64,000 nucleotides of DNA, taken from positions 1 through 64,000 of the forward strand of contig JAHEAA010000005.1 in assembly GCA_019721035.1 (NCBI GenBank), read 5' to 3'. The DNA comes from Candidatus Sysuiplasma acidicola. GTDB taxonomy: Archaea > Thermoplasmatota > Thermoplasmata > Sysuiplasmatales > Sysuiplasmataceae. A program made the translations under genes and the position numbers. The notes under the pieces are model-generated. The model made no database searches. It worked only from the letters and a program-made list of their open reading frames with translations, and was not told where the DNA came from. This document shows, piece after piece, positions 50,245 to 58,813 of this stretch; positions within the stretch are counted from its first letter, which is position 1; each line of letters begins with the position of its first letter.

Positions 50245-51195
50245 TTGGCACAGCGCACTTCTGACGCAATTGACATTGGATTCACTAGCAGGCTTAAGAG
50301 TGTTTTGCAATCGGGCAGATTTGCTGTCACATGCGAACTCGGACCTCCCCAGGGATCAACAGTTGAACCGCTAGTTCACAAGGCGGAGATTGTGAAAGGA
50401 TTTGTGGATGCCGCAAATCTCACCGATTGCACAGGCGCAATGGTTAGACTGTCTAGCTTTGCTTCCTCCCTCGCTGTAATGAGGGTAGGACTGGAGCCGG
50501 TCATGCAGATGACGCTCAGGGACAGGAACAGGATAGGCCTGCAGAGCGACCTGCTGGGTGCATCTGCGCTCGGAGTGCGGAACATCCTGTGCCTTTACGG
50601 AGATCTTCCTGCAGTTGGAAACGAGAAGGAAGCCAAACCGGTTTACGACCTTAACACTGAGACACTAATTTCAATGATACGAAAGATGAGAGACGAATCG
50701 GCACTCCTTGGTGGAGGAAAAATATCGGTACCGCCTGATTTTTTCATCGGTGCTGCCGCTTCGCCGGTGCGCGAAGACAGTGAGCAGAGGATCGAAAAGA
50801 TAAGGAAAAAAGTCGATGCGGGAGCGCAATTCATTCAGACGCAACCAATATTCGATCTGGAGCTGTTCGGCGAATTTATGGACGACGTGAATTCAAGCGG
50901 TATTGGCGGTAAGTGCCACGTCATTGCCGGAATAATGCCGCTGCGATCGCTGAAAATGGCGAGACACCTTCGAGAGCAGATGCACGGCATCGCCGTGACG
51001 GACGACATTTTGACGAGAATGGAAAAGGCGGATTCGCAGGAGCAGGAGGGTATCAGAATCTCACTGGAGGCAATAGACGAATTGAAACGGATTCGCGGAC
51101 TAGCTGGCATACACATTATGACCGTATCGTGGGAACAGTCGATACCAAAAATTGTGGAAGAGGCGGGCCTGACGCCCAGACCCGTCTTCCAGTGA
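50245..51195 (+). CDS. Methylenetetrahydrofolate reductase-like protein
   Basis: The 316-residue frame begins at TTG (50245); no ATG or GTG occurs before the conserved FAVTCELGPPQGST. The TIM barrel follows, with NLTDCTGAMVRLS, QMTLRDRNRIGLQSDLLGA, NILCLYGD, and AGAQFIQTQPIFDLELF, all typical of MetF. It reduces methylene-THF to methyl-THF using FAD-bound electrons. The family covers enzymes working on folate and on methanopterin; the folate-synthesis genes in this window favour folate. It is directly downstream of the cyclodeaminase-like gene. Confidence 0.9.
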   Translation: MAQRTSDAIDIGFTSRLKSVLQSGRFAVTCELGPPQGSTVEPLVHKAEIVKGFVDAANLTDCTGAMVRLSSFASSLAVMRVGLEPVMQMTLRDRNRIGLQSDLLGASALGVRNILCLYGDLPAVGNEKEAKPVYDLNTETLISMIRKMRDESALLGGGKISVPPDFFIGAAASPVREDSEQRIEKIRKKVDAGAQFIQTQPIFDLELFGEFMDDVNSSGIGGKCHVIAGIMPLRSLKMARHLREQMHGIAVTDDILTRMEKADSQEQEGIRISLEAIDELKRIRGLAGIHIMTVSWEQSIPKIVEEAGLTPRPVFQ

Positions 51196-51200
51196 GGGCG

Positions 51201-51761
51201 TTATCGCTTTCTCTTCTTCGCCGGGGGGACGGACGGAACGAACCATACGTCGCGGACGAGGTACTCGGGCTTCCTGGCGAACCTGGCTTCGACAGGCATA
51301 CCGACATAAATGTCCTCCCGGACACAGTCCTTCAGCCTTGTCATGAACAGACTGTTAACACCGGCGAATTCAATCAGAGCTAGATTATATGGCGTTTCCT
51401 TCAGGAATGCCTCGCTCCCGAATTCGCATGTCGTCCATGAGTGGACTTTTCCTTTTCGCGGCAGCACCTTCCAGCGTGTCTCCTCACCGCAAAACATGCA
51501 GTGGCTCCTCGGTGTTGCAAATACGTAATCACACCGGGCACATCTCGAACCGAATAACTTGCCGTCGGCGAGGCCGAGGAAGAATCTGGAATCGTTCGCG
51601 TAACTGTGTATGTAGTTCACAGAATAGGGGAAGTTTATGACCAGCTGATCTCCGTATTCCTTTTCGATGTAGATTGCCGCACCCTTCCTGTTTATCTCAG
51701 ACATGACATCGCGGTACTTCGTGAATTTCCTGAGCTTCCTGTTGTTCGCAGTTGAAGCCAT
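51201..51761 (-). CDS. DUF35 acyl-CoA-binding OB-fold/zinc-ribbon protein
   Basis: The 186-residue protein has GLADGKLFGSRCARCDYVF and SHCMFCGEE, the four-Cys zinc ribbon of DUF35, followed by the OB fold (KGKVHSWTTCE, LIEFAGVN, GMPVEARF). Such proteins bind acyl-CoA and work as partners of thiolases, HMG-CoA synthases or thiolase-fold aldolases. It abuts the thiolase-like gene with no spacing, and their products probably form a complex. Confidence 0.9.
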   Translation of the reverse strand: MASTANNRKLRKFTKYRDVMSEINRKGAAIYIEKEYGDQLVINFPYSVNYIHSYANDSRFFLGLADGKLFGSRCARCDYVFATPRSHCMFCGEETRWKVLPRKGKVHSWTTCEFGSEAFLKETPYNLALIEFAGVNSLFMTRLKDCVREDIYVGMPVEARFARKPEYLVRDVWFVPSVPPAKKRKR

Positions 51762-53162
51762 TTATCTCACCGCCTCCAGTATTGAGACAGTAACTGCGCT
51801 TCCCGTGCCTGCGTGTGAATGTATCGCTCCGCGTCTGGGCTTCCTGATCTGCAGCGTGGGGTCAGCGAAGTGTTTTGCAACAGTCCCCTGAAGCTGCCAC
51901 AACGCGAATACGGCCTGCATGAGCCCGGTGGCGCCTACAGGATGACCGCATGCAATCAGACCGCCCGAAGGGTTGACTGGCATTTTTCCGGCGCCCGGAA
52001 CAGGCAAGCCGTAATCAATGCCTTCCAGGAATGGTTTGCCGCTCTCTATGAAGTCATACCCTTCGCCGTATCTGCAGAGCCCCATGTCCTCATATGTCTG
52101 AACTTCTGATGATGCATATGCATCATGAAGCTCGATGAAATCTATCTCCTTCATCGGATTCTCGATACCGGCAGACTCGTACGCTTCAATGGAAGCCGCG
52201 CGGCCCGCCCTGAAAGAGTGAGCGCCCGGATAGGCAAGCCCTGCGTAATCCTCCTTCTTTTCATGTTTCATAAGCGGAACTTCGCCAAAGGGCCGGTCTG
52301 CGAGACGCATCGTGTCAGTTCCGCAGCCCACGCCGCTTATCAGAACCGGATTGTCGGTAAGGCGGAATGCCTCATCCTCGCTGGCGAGTATTGCAACAGC
52401 AGCACCGTCACTCATGGTGCATATCATTTCCCTGGTGAGCGGGTAGGATATCATCTCGGACGACATGACGTCTTTGATGGTCAGCCTTTTAGGATATTGT
52501 GCGTAAGGATTGTGCAGCGCATTTATGTGATTCTTCACCGAAACCATTGAGAGTATTCTCGCAGCCTCCTTGAAAGCAAGCCGCTGAGCCTCTCTTTCAT
52601 CCCTGATGTTCGCGAACTTACTTTTCCTCAGATACTCATATATGTGCCTCGTAACCATCAGCGCGTAGTAACCGCTGTAGAAACCGCCATTCGGATAATC
52701 ATAATTTGTGTCCGATGCAAGGGCTATGAATTCATTTCCTTTCCATGTCTGAACCCTGGACATCGTCTCGAAACCGGCAACCAGACATATGTCCATCCTT
52801 CCGGAGGCGACTGCCTCGAAGCCGGACTGAAAAACCTCTCCACCTGTGGCTCCGCCCCATTCAATACGCATGCTGCCCCTGGGATTCAATCCCAGGTAGT
52901 CCTGAACCATGCTTGCTGCCTTCAGTTGTCTTGTAAAGTGATCCGAGAAATAGGATATCCTTGAACCGTCGATATCATCTTTCTCAAGAGAAGGCAGGTC
53001 CTTCATTGCGTAGTCATATGCCTTCTTCACCATATAGCGAAAATCCATTTCCGGATGCGCCTTCTTAAACTTCGTGACGCCGCCTGAAACAAGATAAACC
53101 CGCCTGCCAAACCGTTTCCTTTTCCCTGCTCCGGTGTCTTCATGGCTCGTAATTTCAATCAC
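51762..53162 (-). CDS. Thiolase-superfamily protein lacking the usual nucleophilic Cys
   Basis: The 466-residue protein is thiolase-like over its length: DICLVAGFETMS, IDFIELHDAYASSE, NPSGGLIACGHPVGATG and a C-terminal HSHAGTGSAVTVSILE. At the position of the CASG nucleophile the sequence reads WGGATGG (about 102-108), so the catalytic Cys is replaced. The second Cys loop is also changed, as in SCPx-type proteins. Paired with DUF35, this pattern resembles Ltp2-type retro-aldolases, which cleave acyl-CoA aldols without that Cys. This assignment is inference. Acetyl-CoA acetyltransferase is what automatic annotation might say but is doubtful. Confidence 0.8.
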   Translation of the reverse strand: MIEITSHEDTGAGKRKRFGRRVYLVSGGVTKFKKAHPEMDFRYMVKKAYDYAMKDLPSLEKDDIDGSRISYFSDHFTRQLKAASMVQDYLGLNPRGSMRIEWGGATGGEVFQSGFEAVASGRMDICLVAGFETMSRVQTWKGNEFIALASDTNYDYPNGGFYSGYYALMVTRHIYEYLRKSKFANIRDEREAQRLAFKEAARILSMVSVKNHINALHNPYAQYPKRLTIKDVMSSEMISYPLTREMICTMSDGAAVAILASEDEAFRLTDNPVLISGVGCGTDTMRLADRPFGEVPLMKHEKKEDYAGLAYPGAHSFRAGRAASIEAYESAGIENPMKEIDFIELHDAYASSEVQTYEDMGLCRYGEGYDFIESGKPFLEGIDYGLPVPGAGKMPVNPSGGLIACGHPVGATGLMQAVFALWQLQGTVAKHFADPTLQIRKPRRGAIHSHAGTGSAVTVSILEAVR

Positions 53163-53316
53163 CTGAAACAGAATAGAACAATCGTAATTAAATCAGTCGG
53201 AAGAATGATTAGCACGCAGCCTGGCGCCTGCTACTAGACCCTGACAATTTGGCGACCTTATCGGGTTGCTACTGCAAATATGCCAATAAGCCCGCAGGGC
53301 AAGCCGGTCCGGCACA

Positions 53317-54465
53317 TCAGGTCAATGAATTCAGCACTTCCCTCGCAATTATCAGTTTCCTTATCTCTGTGGTTCCTGCTCCGATTTCGAGAAGTTTGGC
53401 ATCGCGCATCAGTCGCTCGACATTGAATTCCCGCATGTATCCATTACCGCCCATGATCTGAATAGCATCAAGTGCACTTCTCGTGGATGCTGCCGCCGCA
53501 TACATGATTGCAGCAGCCGCCTCCCTGTTCCTTCCCCTGCCCTTCTGCAGCATATCCAGTGCCCTGTATATCAGCAGCCTGCTGGCCTCCAGATCCACCC
53601 ACATAGTGGCAATCTTCTCCTGAATCATTTCGAATTCAGAAATAGGTGTGCCGAACTGCTTTCTTTTCATTGCATATCTGGCTGCCAGCTCCAGCACTTC
53701 TGCCTGAATGCCGAGTGAGATACCGGCGAGCGTGGCTCTCTCGACATTCAGGCCTGACATAACGATGGATACTCCGCCGTTTTCCCTGCCCACGAGATTA
53801 ATCGCGGGAACAGAGCAGTCGTCGAAATAAATCTCACCGGTAGGCGAGCCGCGCATACCCATTTTGTCGAACTTTTTCCCCTTTCTGAAACCTGAATAAG
53901 AGGCTTCCACAACGAAGGCACTTATCCCTTTGGTCTTCAAATCCGGCCTAGTCTTTGCATAGACCAGACAGATGTCCGCCACCGGAGCGTTTGTTATGAA
54001 CGTCTTGGAACCGCTGAGAATGTATGCGTCACCGCTTCTTCTGGCAGCGGTCCTCATTGCAAGAGCATCAGATCCGGATTCTGGCTCAGTCAGCCCGAGA
54101 CATCCGATAAGTTTGCCTGTTGCCAGCCTTGGCACATAAGCCTCCCTCTGTTCCCTGCTTCCGTTGCGGTATAAATTATCTAGGCAGAGATTCGAATGAG
54201 CGCCTACGGACAGTGCAAAAGCAGGAGAGACACGAGCGAGTTCCTCAAGACACACAGTCTGAGAAATATAATCGAGGCCCGCACCTTCATATTCGGTAGG
54301 CACAGTAATGCCAAGCATCCCCAGGCCGCCCAGTTTTCTGAACATGTCTTCGGGAAAGTAATCATCTCTGTCCATACGTTCTGCGACGGATGCGAGATCA
54401 CCTCTGGCAAACTTCTTCACGGTGCTCCTGACCATCTCGTGCTCTTCGCTGAGCTCAAAATTCAT
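53317..54465 (-). CDS. Acyl-CoA dehydrogenase, isovaleryl-CoA-type
   Basis: The 382-residue flavoprotein has the ACAD pattern: GMLGITVPTEYEGAGLDY, LGLTEPESGSDALAMRT, TFITNAPVADI, MGMRGSPTGEIYFDDC, and at the end QIMGGNGYMREFNVERLMRD then EIGAGTTEIRK. The GLNVERATLAG segment supplies a Glu where isovaleryl-CoA dehydrogenase has its catalytic base, and GAGT replaces the EGT of the short-chain enzymes. It forms a 2,3-enoyl-CoA and donates electrons to ETF (etfBA is elsewhere in the window). It lies upstream of the thiolase-like gene on the same strand, about 150 bases away. Confidence 0.92.
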   Translation of the reverse strand: MNFELSEEHEMVRSTVKKFARGDLASVAERMDRDDYFPEDMFRKLGGLGMLGITVPTEYEGAGLDYISQTVCLEELARVSPAFALSVGAHSNLCLDNLYRNGSREQREAYVPRLATGKLIGCLGLTEPESGSDALAMRTAARRSGDAYILSGSKTFITNAPVADICLVYAKTRPDLKTKGISAFVVEASYSGFRKGKKFDKMGMRGSPTGEIYFDDCSVPAINLVGRENGGVSIVMSGLNVERATLAGISLGIQAEVLELAARYAMKRKQFGTPISEFEMIQEKIATMWVDLEASRLLIYRALDMLQKGRGRNREAAAAIMYAAAASTRSALDAIQIMGGNGYMREFNVERLMRDAKLLEIGAGTTEIRKLIIAREVLNSLT

Positions 54466-54642
54466 GAGTATACCGGATGAGAATCGCTTTACCGATAAAA
54501 ATAGTTGGACCGCGCAATAATGGAAGCAGCCTGTCGTTTCAGCCGGAAGAGCGGGTATGAGAATTGTCGATTAAGGCGGCGAAATTGCTTGAACCAGCTA
54601 TCGGCAGGATCGTGAACAGAGCTTTGTTCAGCGTTCGTTTAC

Positions 54643-55500
54643 TCATCGCAGCGCAAATGGAAAGGGCACCAGACTTGACACAATGAGTGACAGCAAAAAG
54701 ACGAACATATATGCGATGGAGAAACGGAAGCTGCCGAGAAAAAATCGTTTATCCTCGGACCTTGTGCCTTTTACAGAACGGAATATGAGCCATCCGTTAG
54801 CGAGGCTCATCACAAGCAGAAAAACGATGGAGAGGCGCGAAACAAAATACAGGAGATATGTGACGGCAATTGTCACGAGATTGTACAGGAGCGCAGATTG
54901 CGCAATGCTGCGTGTATCCTTGACTGTGGATAAGGCTGGAATGCCTGCGGACCTGTACTCATCCCGGTAATAAATTGAAAGCGGCCAGAAATGACCGGGC
55001 TGCCAAAAGAAGACGACGGCAAAAATTAGGGCGGGAATAAGCCAGTCAGTCTGGGTGTAAACAGACCATCCGCCGAGAGCTGGTATCGCACCGGACAGAC
55101 CGCCCCAGAGAACAGAACCAGGTGTCCTCCTTTTGAGATAAACGGTATAAAGACCGATATACAATATAGAGCCCAAGCCTATGATCAATGCTGTGAGGGG
55201 ATTTATCAGAATGAATGAAAGAGAGACGGACAGGGCGAGCGTGGACAGACCAAAGATCAAAGCCGACGATGGTTTCAATCTTCCTGATGGAACAGCGCGT
55301 CCGGCAGTCCGTGACATAACGACATCTATATCCCTGTCAAAGTAAGAATTGATAGCCGCCGAGCCGCCCAGACCCAGATAACCCAACGCAACAAGCTTGA
55401 TGACAGAAAGCACAGGAACGGACATCCGACCGGCAACGACGAGGCTCGCCACGGCCACAAACAGTTCGGCAGTTATGAGACGCGGCTTTGTCAGCTCAAT
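54643..55500 (-). CDS. ctaB: Heme O synthase (protoheme farnesyltransferase); unusual start
   Basis: The core includes INSYFDRDIDVVMSRTAGR (prenyl-diphosphate binding, NxxxDxxxD) and a second Asp-rich loop near WPLSIYYRDEYRSAG. About seven to nine membrane segments are present. It attaches a farnesyl chain to heme b, making heme O for a heme-copper oxidase. The first GTG (55458) would drop the conserved ELTKPR that precedes the first helix. That motif is encoded in frame at 55480-55500 but no ATG, GTG or TTG lies between it and an upstream stop. I therefore give an ATT at 55500 as tentative start. Confidence 0.85.
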   Translation of the reverse strand: MELTKPRLITAELFVAVASLVVAGRMSVPVLSVIKLVALGYLGLGGSAAINSYFDRDIDVVMSRTAGRAVPSGRLKPSSALIFGLSTLALSVSLSFILINPLTALIIGLGSILYIGLYTVYLKRRTPGSVLWGGLSGAIPALGGWSVYTQTDWLIPALIFAVVFFWQPGHFWPLSIYYRDEYRSAGIPALSTVKDTRSIAQSALLYNLVTIAVTYLLYFVSRLSIVFLLVMSLANGWLIFRSVKGTRSEDKRFFLGSFRFSIAYMFVFLLSLIVSSLVPFPFALR

Positions 55501-55643
55501 GAAATCGGAAATATGAGACGTAAGATTTGCTAAATGGCATTAATATAAAAAGTATGAGTCTGGCCCTTCATCTGTCGCAGAGTGGAGACCAATGCACTGA
55601 GGATGGAAAAGCGACAGTGAAATGACTCCGGTGTCGTCTCAGG

Positions 55644-57776
55644 TCATTCTCTCGGAGCGCCTGAGACAGCTTCTGGAACCGTATGCACCTCGGGAATATC
55701 AGCAGCACCATCATCGGATGACTGTATTGCCGGCAGCCTGAATTCATCGTTTTCCTGTGGGAAGAAGAGATTATCATACAGATACAGTGCGTAGCTGAAT
55801 ATGAGAAACTCAATGCCTGTGCCTATCCCCCAGTATGTGCTTGCCTGGCCCGTGGTCGGAACCAGAAGCATGAATCCGAATATAATGAAGGCAAGAACCA
55901 TGAGGGCCGAGATGAGAAGAATCGGTGATTTTTTAATTCTGACGTCATCCGCCTCAGGTTCATTGCCAATCGTGTCGGTAGATGTTCCGCGGGCGATCTT
56001 CCTGCCGAACAATATGAACGCCAGGCCGATGGGAATTACTATACCAAGACCATAGACTGTTGGCGTGCTCAGGAAACTCGACAACGTGCCAATAAAGACA
56101 AGACCTGCGACGGCCAGCAAAGCTGCAGTTTTCGGAGTTAACCGTAAATTTCCCTTTGCCCTGTTCACGAATTTCGGTATCAGATAAATGCTCAGGAAGG
56201 CAATTACCAGCGGTGGAAGCATAATACCGACCTGGTAGGTGAGAGGTTCGGCCTTCCCGTTTGTTGTATATGCCCAGACGCCTAACTGGACAAGGTAGGT
56301 AATGAGCAGTATGACTACACCTATCCAGAAGGATCTCCTTCGATCTATGGCTTCATCTGTAGACCATGAATGCGCCACACCATTTGTGCTTCTGCCGAAC
56401 AGTGCTAACGAAAGACAAAGAGGAATCAGTATCCCTGCTCCATAAATTACCGGCGAACTCATGAGACTCGGGATAGTGCCTACGAATGTCAGTCCTGCTG
56501 CAATCAGCAGTGCAGACGTCTTTGGGCTCAGTTCAAACTCGCCTCTTCTCCGGTTATGGAATCGTGGCAGCAGATAAACGAACAGGAATGTCATAACCAG
56601 CGGTGGAAGCATGAAACCCACCTGCAATGCGAATGGCTCTGGCACACCGGGGGCTGTGTAGCCCCAGATGGTAAGCTGGACAAGGTAGGTAATGAGCAGT
56701 ATGCCTATGCCTATCCACAAAGATCTCCTTTGCGGCTCGGTTTCGTCTGATCTGTCAAGCCACGGCAAAGCAAGCAGATAGAGCGCGGGAATCATTGCTG
56801 CCAGTGTGGATGCAACCAGCGGATTGTATGCGCCTCCTGTAGGGGTGTTGAAATCAAGTGCTTTGTAGAGGAAAAGGAAGAACCACGGCGGATACGGAGG
56901 CACTGTGAGTGCGAGGGGACTCGTTGGTGATGGAGCCGGGGCAGGCTGCAGTATGAATGGAATGCCGTTTATATTTGCCAGCACGTTTGGAACTATAAGG
57001 ATGAGACCCCAAATCATGAGGGTCAGTGATAGCATGTAGACGAAGTTACGGGGCCACCATGGATTGAAATTTTTCCATTCGTCCTTTGAATATACCGCAG
57101 GAGCTTTGTCTCTGACCTTCTTGGATGGCATCACACCATACTGTTCAAAGAGAAGGAAGTGGATGACGAAAAACGCGCCAATCATGGAGGTAAGTATGAT
57201 GTGCCAGGCAAGAAGCCTTGTATACATGTCCAGAGGCAGACCATTGCCGAACACTATAACCTGAAGCGTACTTCCGCCAGGCAAATAGGAGAGAATACCA
57301 TTGGCTACGCCATCCGCATCCACACCAAGTATGTCAGCCGGCAGGGAGTAACCAGTGAACGCTGTTGCGAGGGTTAGCGCGAATAGTACGAGGCCAACTA
57401 CCCACAGAAATTGGCGAGGCTTCTTGTAGGCGCCGTCAAAATAATTTCTGAAAAGATGAAGGTATATCAGAAAAATCATGAAATATGCACCATACAGGTG
57501 ACTGAACAATATAGGCGCGCCGAACGGGATTTTCTGAACCAGAAAAATGGTCTGGTTGTAAGGATCCGAGGGATAATAGGTCAAAAGCAGGAACAGGCCG
57601 GAAAACACCTCAAACGAAAGTGCGGCAGCCACAAGGGCACCAAGCCAGTATTTAATGCGAAACATATAGTTGGGCGTTTTGAAGAGAGGCTGTTCATTGA
57701 TGTCGATTATATCAGTGAGCGAAAATTTCGGCACGTATTTCGAAATCATACCTGAAAGCTTATCAAACACTTTCAT
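55644..57776 (-). CDS. Cytochrome b (b6-type core) with duplicated C-terminal membrane module
   Basis: The 710-residue protein has the four heme ligands: H93 and H107, and H192 and H206, each pair spaced by 13 residues. The second half of the Qo region reads PPWF (296-299) in place of PEWY. From residue 350 a module of about 130 residues with three to four hydrophobic segments is repeated in tandem (350-479 and 480 to about 600, around 58% identical by eye); the cytochrome b family does not need it. The end is acidic and cytoplasmic. It would transfer electrons from quinol to the Rieske protein. It is directly downstream of the Rieske gene. Confidence 0.9.
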   Translation of the reverse strand: MKVFDKLSGMISKYVPKFSLTDIIDINEQPLFKTPNYMFRIKYWLGALVAAALSFEVFSGLFLLLTYYPSDPYNQTIFLVQKIPFGAPILFSHLYGAYFMIFLIYLHLFRNYFDGAYKKPRQFLWVVGLVLFALTLATAFTGYSLPADILGVDADGVANGILSYLPGGSTLQVIVFGNGLPLDMYTRLLAWHIILTSMIGAFFVIHFLLFEQYGVMPSKKVRDKAPAVYSKDEWKNFNPWWPRNFVYMLSLTLMIWGLILIVPNVLANINGIPFILQPAPAPSPTSPLALTVPPYPPWFFLFLYKALDFNTPTGGAYNPLVASTLAAMIPALYLLALPWLDRSDETEPQRRSLWIGIGILLITYLVQLTIWGYTAPGVPEPFALQVGFMLPPLVMTFLFVYLLPRFHNRRRGEFELSPKTSALLIAAGLTFVGTIPSLMSSPVIYGAGILIPLCLSLALFGRSTNGVAHSWSTDEAIDRRRSFWIGVVILLITYLVQLGVWAYTTNGKAEPLTYQVGIMLPPLVIAFLSIYLIPKFVNRAKGNLRLTPKTAALLAVAGLVFIGTLSSFLSTPTVYGLGIVIPIGLAFILFGRKIARGTSTDTIGNEPEADDVRIKKSPILLISALMVLAFIIFGFMLLVPTTGQASTYWGIGTGIEFLIFSYALYLYDNLFFPQENDEFRLPAIQSSDDGAADIPEVHTVPEAVSGAPRE
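55950..56339. repeat. 390-bp internal tandem repeat of the cytochrome b gene, copy 2
   Basis: Encodes residues 480-609. It shares a 28-base identical block with copy 1 (starting at 56286 and 56676), giving a period of exactly 390 bases. Similarity weakens after about residue 597. Confidence 0.75.
56340..56729. repeat. 390-bp internal tandem repeat of the cytochrome b gene, copy 1
   Basis: Encodes residues 350-479. Each copy begins with RRS(L/F)WIG and includes ILLITYLVQL and MLPPLV, and ends with ALFGR or ILFGR plus a polar linker. Confidence 0.75.
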
Positions 57777-57792
57777 TCAATCACTTTATTCA

Positions 57793-58680
57793 TCACGGGA
57801 ACGGATTTATTTTTGCGGTAACTACAGTAGAACTGCCGGTTACCGGTGTACCGCCTTCCAGAGTGCTCGTATGGCCGTAAACAGGAACTCCCACCTCACC
57901 AACTGCATAAAGTTGATCTGTGGTAGAATCCCATTCCAATACAACCGAAGGCAGTGGCCTTTCAGTAGGTCCAGTCAGCACAGCTGCGCCACGGTAAGGA
58001 TCGTATGTGGAGCCATGACAGTCGCAGTGTATGACAGCCGGGATACCTGCACTGTTAGCTGCTGTAATCGCTTCAGGCGGAAGGAGTGCAGGGGGTGGCA
58101 TGCCGGTTTTCATTTCGTCCGGAGGGTACAAATGAATTTCCGGAGGAGAGCAACCGAGATGCTGACATATTGCGCTGTATGACACAATCGATTTGTGCGG
58201 CCCGACTCCTCCAGCAAACTTATATTTGCTTCCGTCAAGCGGAACCGTGACTTCTGCTGCTGGAACCGCGACAGGGTTGTTTTGCTGGTCACCGAGATTG
58301 AGTACGAAATTGATTTCGTTCTGAAGCGGGTATTCATACAGCGTTATAATTGGATTGTTGACCGGAAATGCGGAAGCCTTTACGGCGGAGCCGGTCGAGT
58401 CCACAAGGAGCATCTTTGTGTAAGACTTCGCACCCACGATCGGTACCTCCAGACCGCGGATTGCGCCGAGAGCGCTCGCCACTGCAGCTGCACCTATTCC
58501 AAATATCATCCCTTTGATGAATTTACGCCGGCTGTCATCGATACGACCAACGTTTGAATCCAGGTACTTGAAAAGATAATCTTCACCATTCTTGACGAAA
58601 AGTTCGTCGTTGAATCTAGTTCGAGGATTCTTCATTGCGCCTGAGGTCTTGGACAGGTAATAGTAATCCTCAATGCTCAT
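57793..58680 (-). CDS. Rieske iron-sulfur protein with Tat-type signal anchor
   Basis: The 295-residue protein starts with about 50 cytoplasmic residues, then SRRKFIKG (Arg51-Arg52, a twin-arginine motif) and a hydrophobic stretch (about 57-75). The Rieske boxes are CQHLGC (C172, H174, C177) and CDCHGS (C219, C221, H222): two Cys and two His for the cluster, plus a Cys pair for the disulfide. The gap between boxes (41 residues) is long. It accepts electrons from the cytochrome b encoded next and passes them to a cupredoxin. Folded export by Tat fits the tatA and tatC genes in the same island. Confidence 0.94.
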   Translation of the reverse strand: MSIEDYYYLSKTSGAMKNPRTRFNDELFVKNGEDYLFKYLDSNVGRIDDSRRKFIKGMIFGIGAAAVASALGAIRGLEVPIVGAKSYTKMLLVDSTGSAVKASAFPVNNPIITLYEYPLQNEINFVLNLGDQQNNPVAVPAAEVTVPLDGSKYKFAGGVGPHKSIVSYSAICQHLGCSPPEIHLYPPDEMKTGMPPPALLPPEAITAANSAGIPAVIHCDCHGSTYDPYRGAAVLTGPTERPLPSVVLEWDSTTDQLYAVGEVGVPVYGHTSTLEGGTPVTGSSTVVTAKINPFP

Positions 58681-58813
58681 AACCTTTAATGCGACCGTTC
58701 AAAACACCCTTGCTCTTTCGTTTGGCGTTATTTGCCAATTGATATTTAATTTTGCGGTATTTGAGCGAGCGGAAAAAGACCCGCGCACCATTAGAATTCG
58801 TGAATGCAGGATG

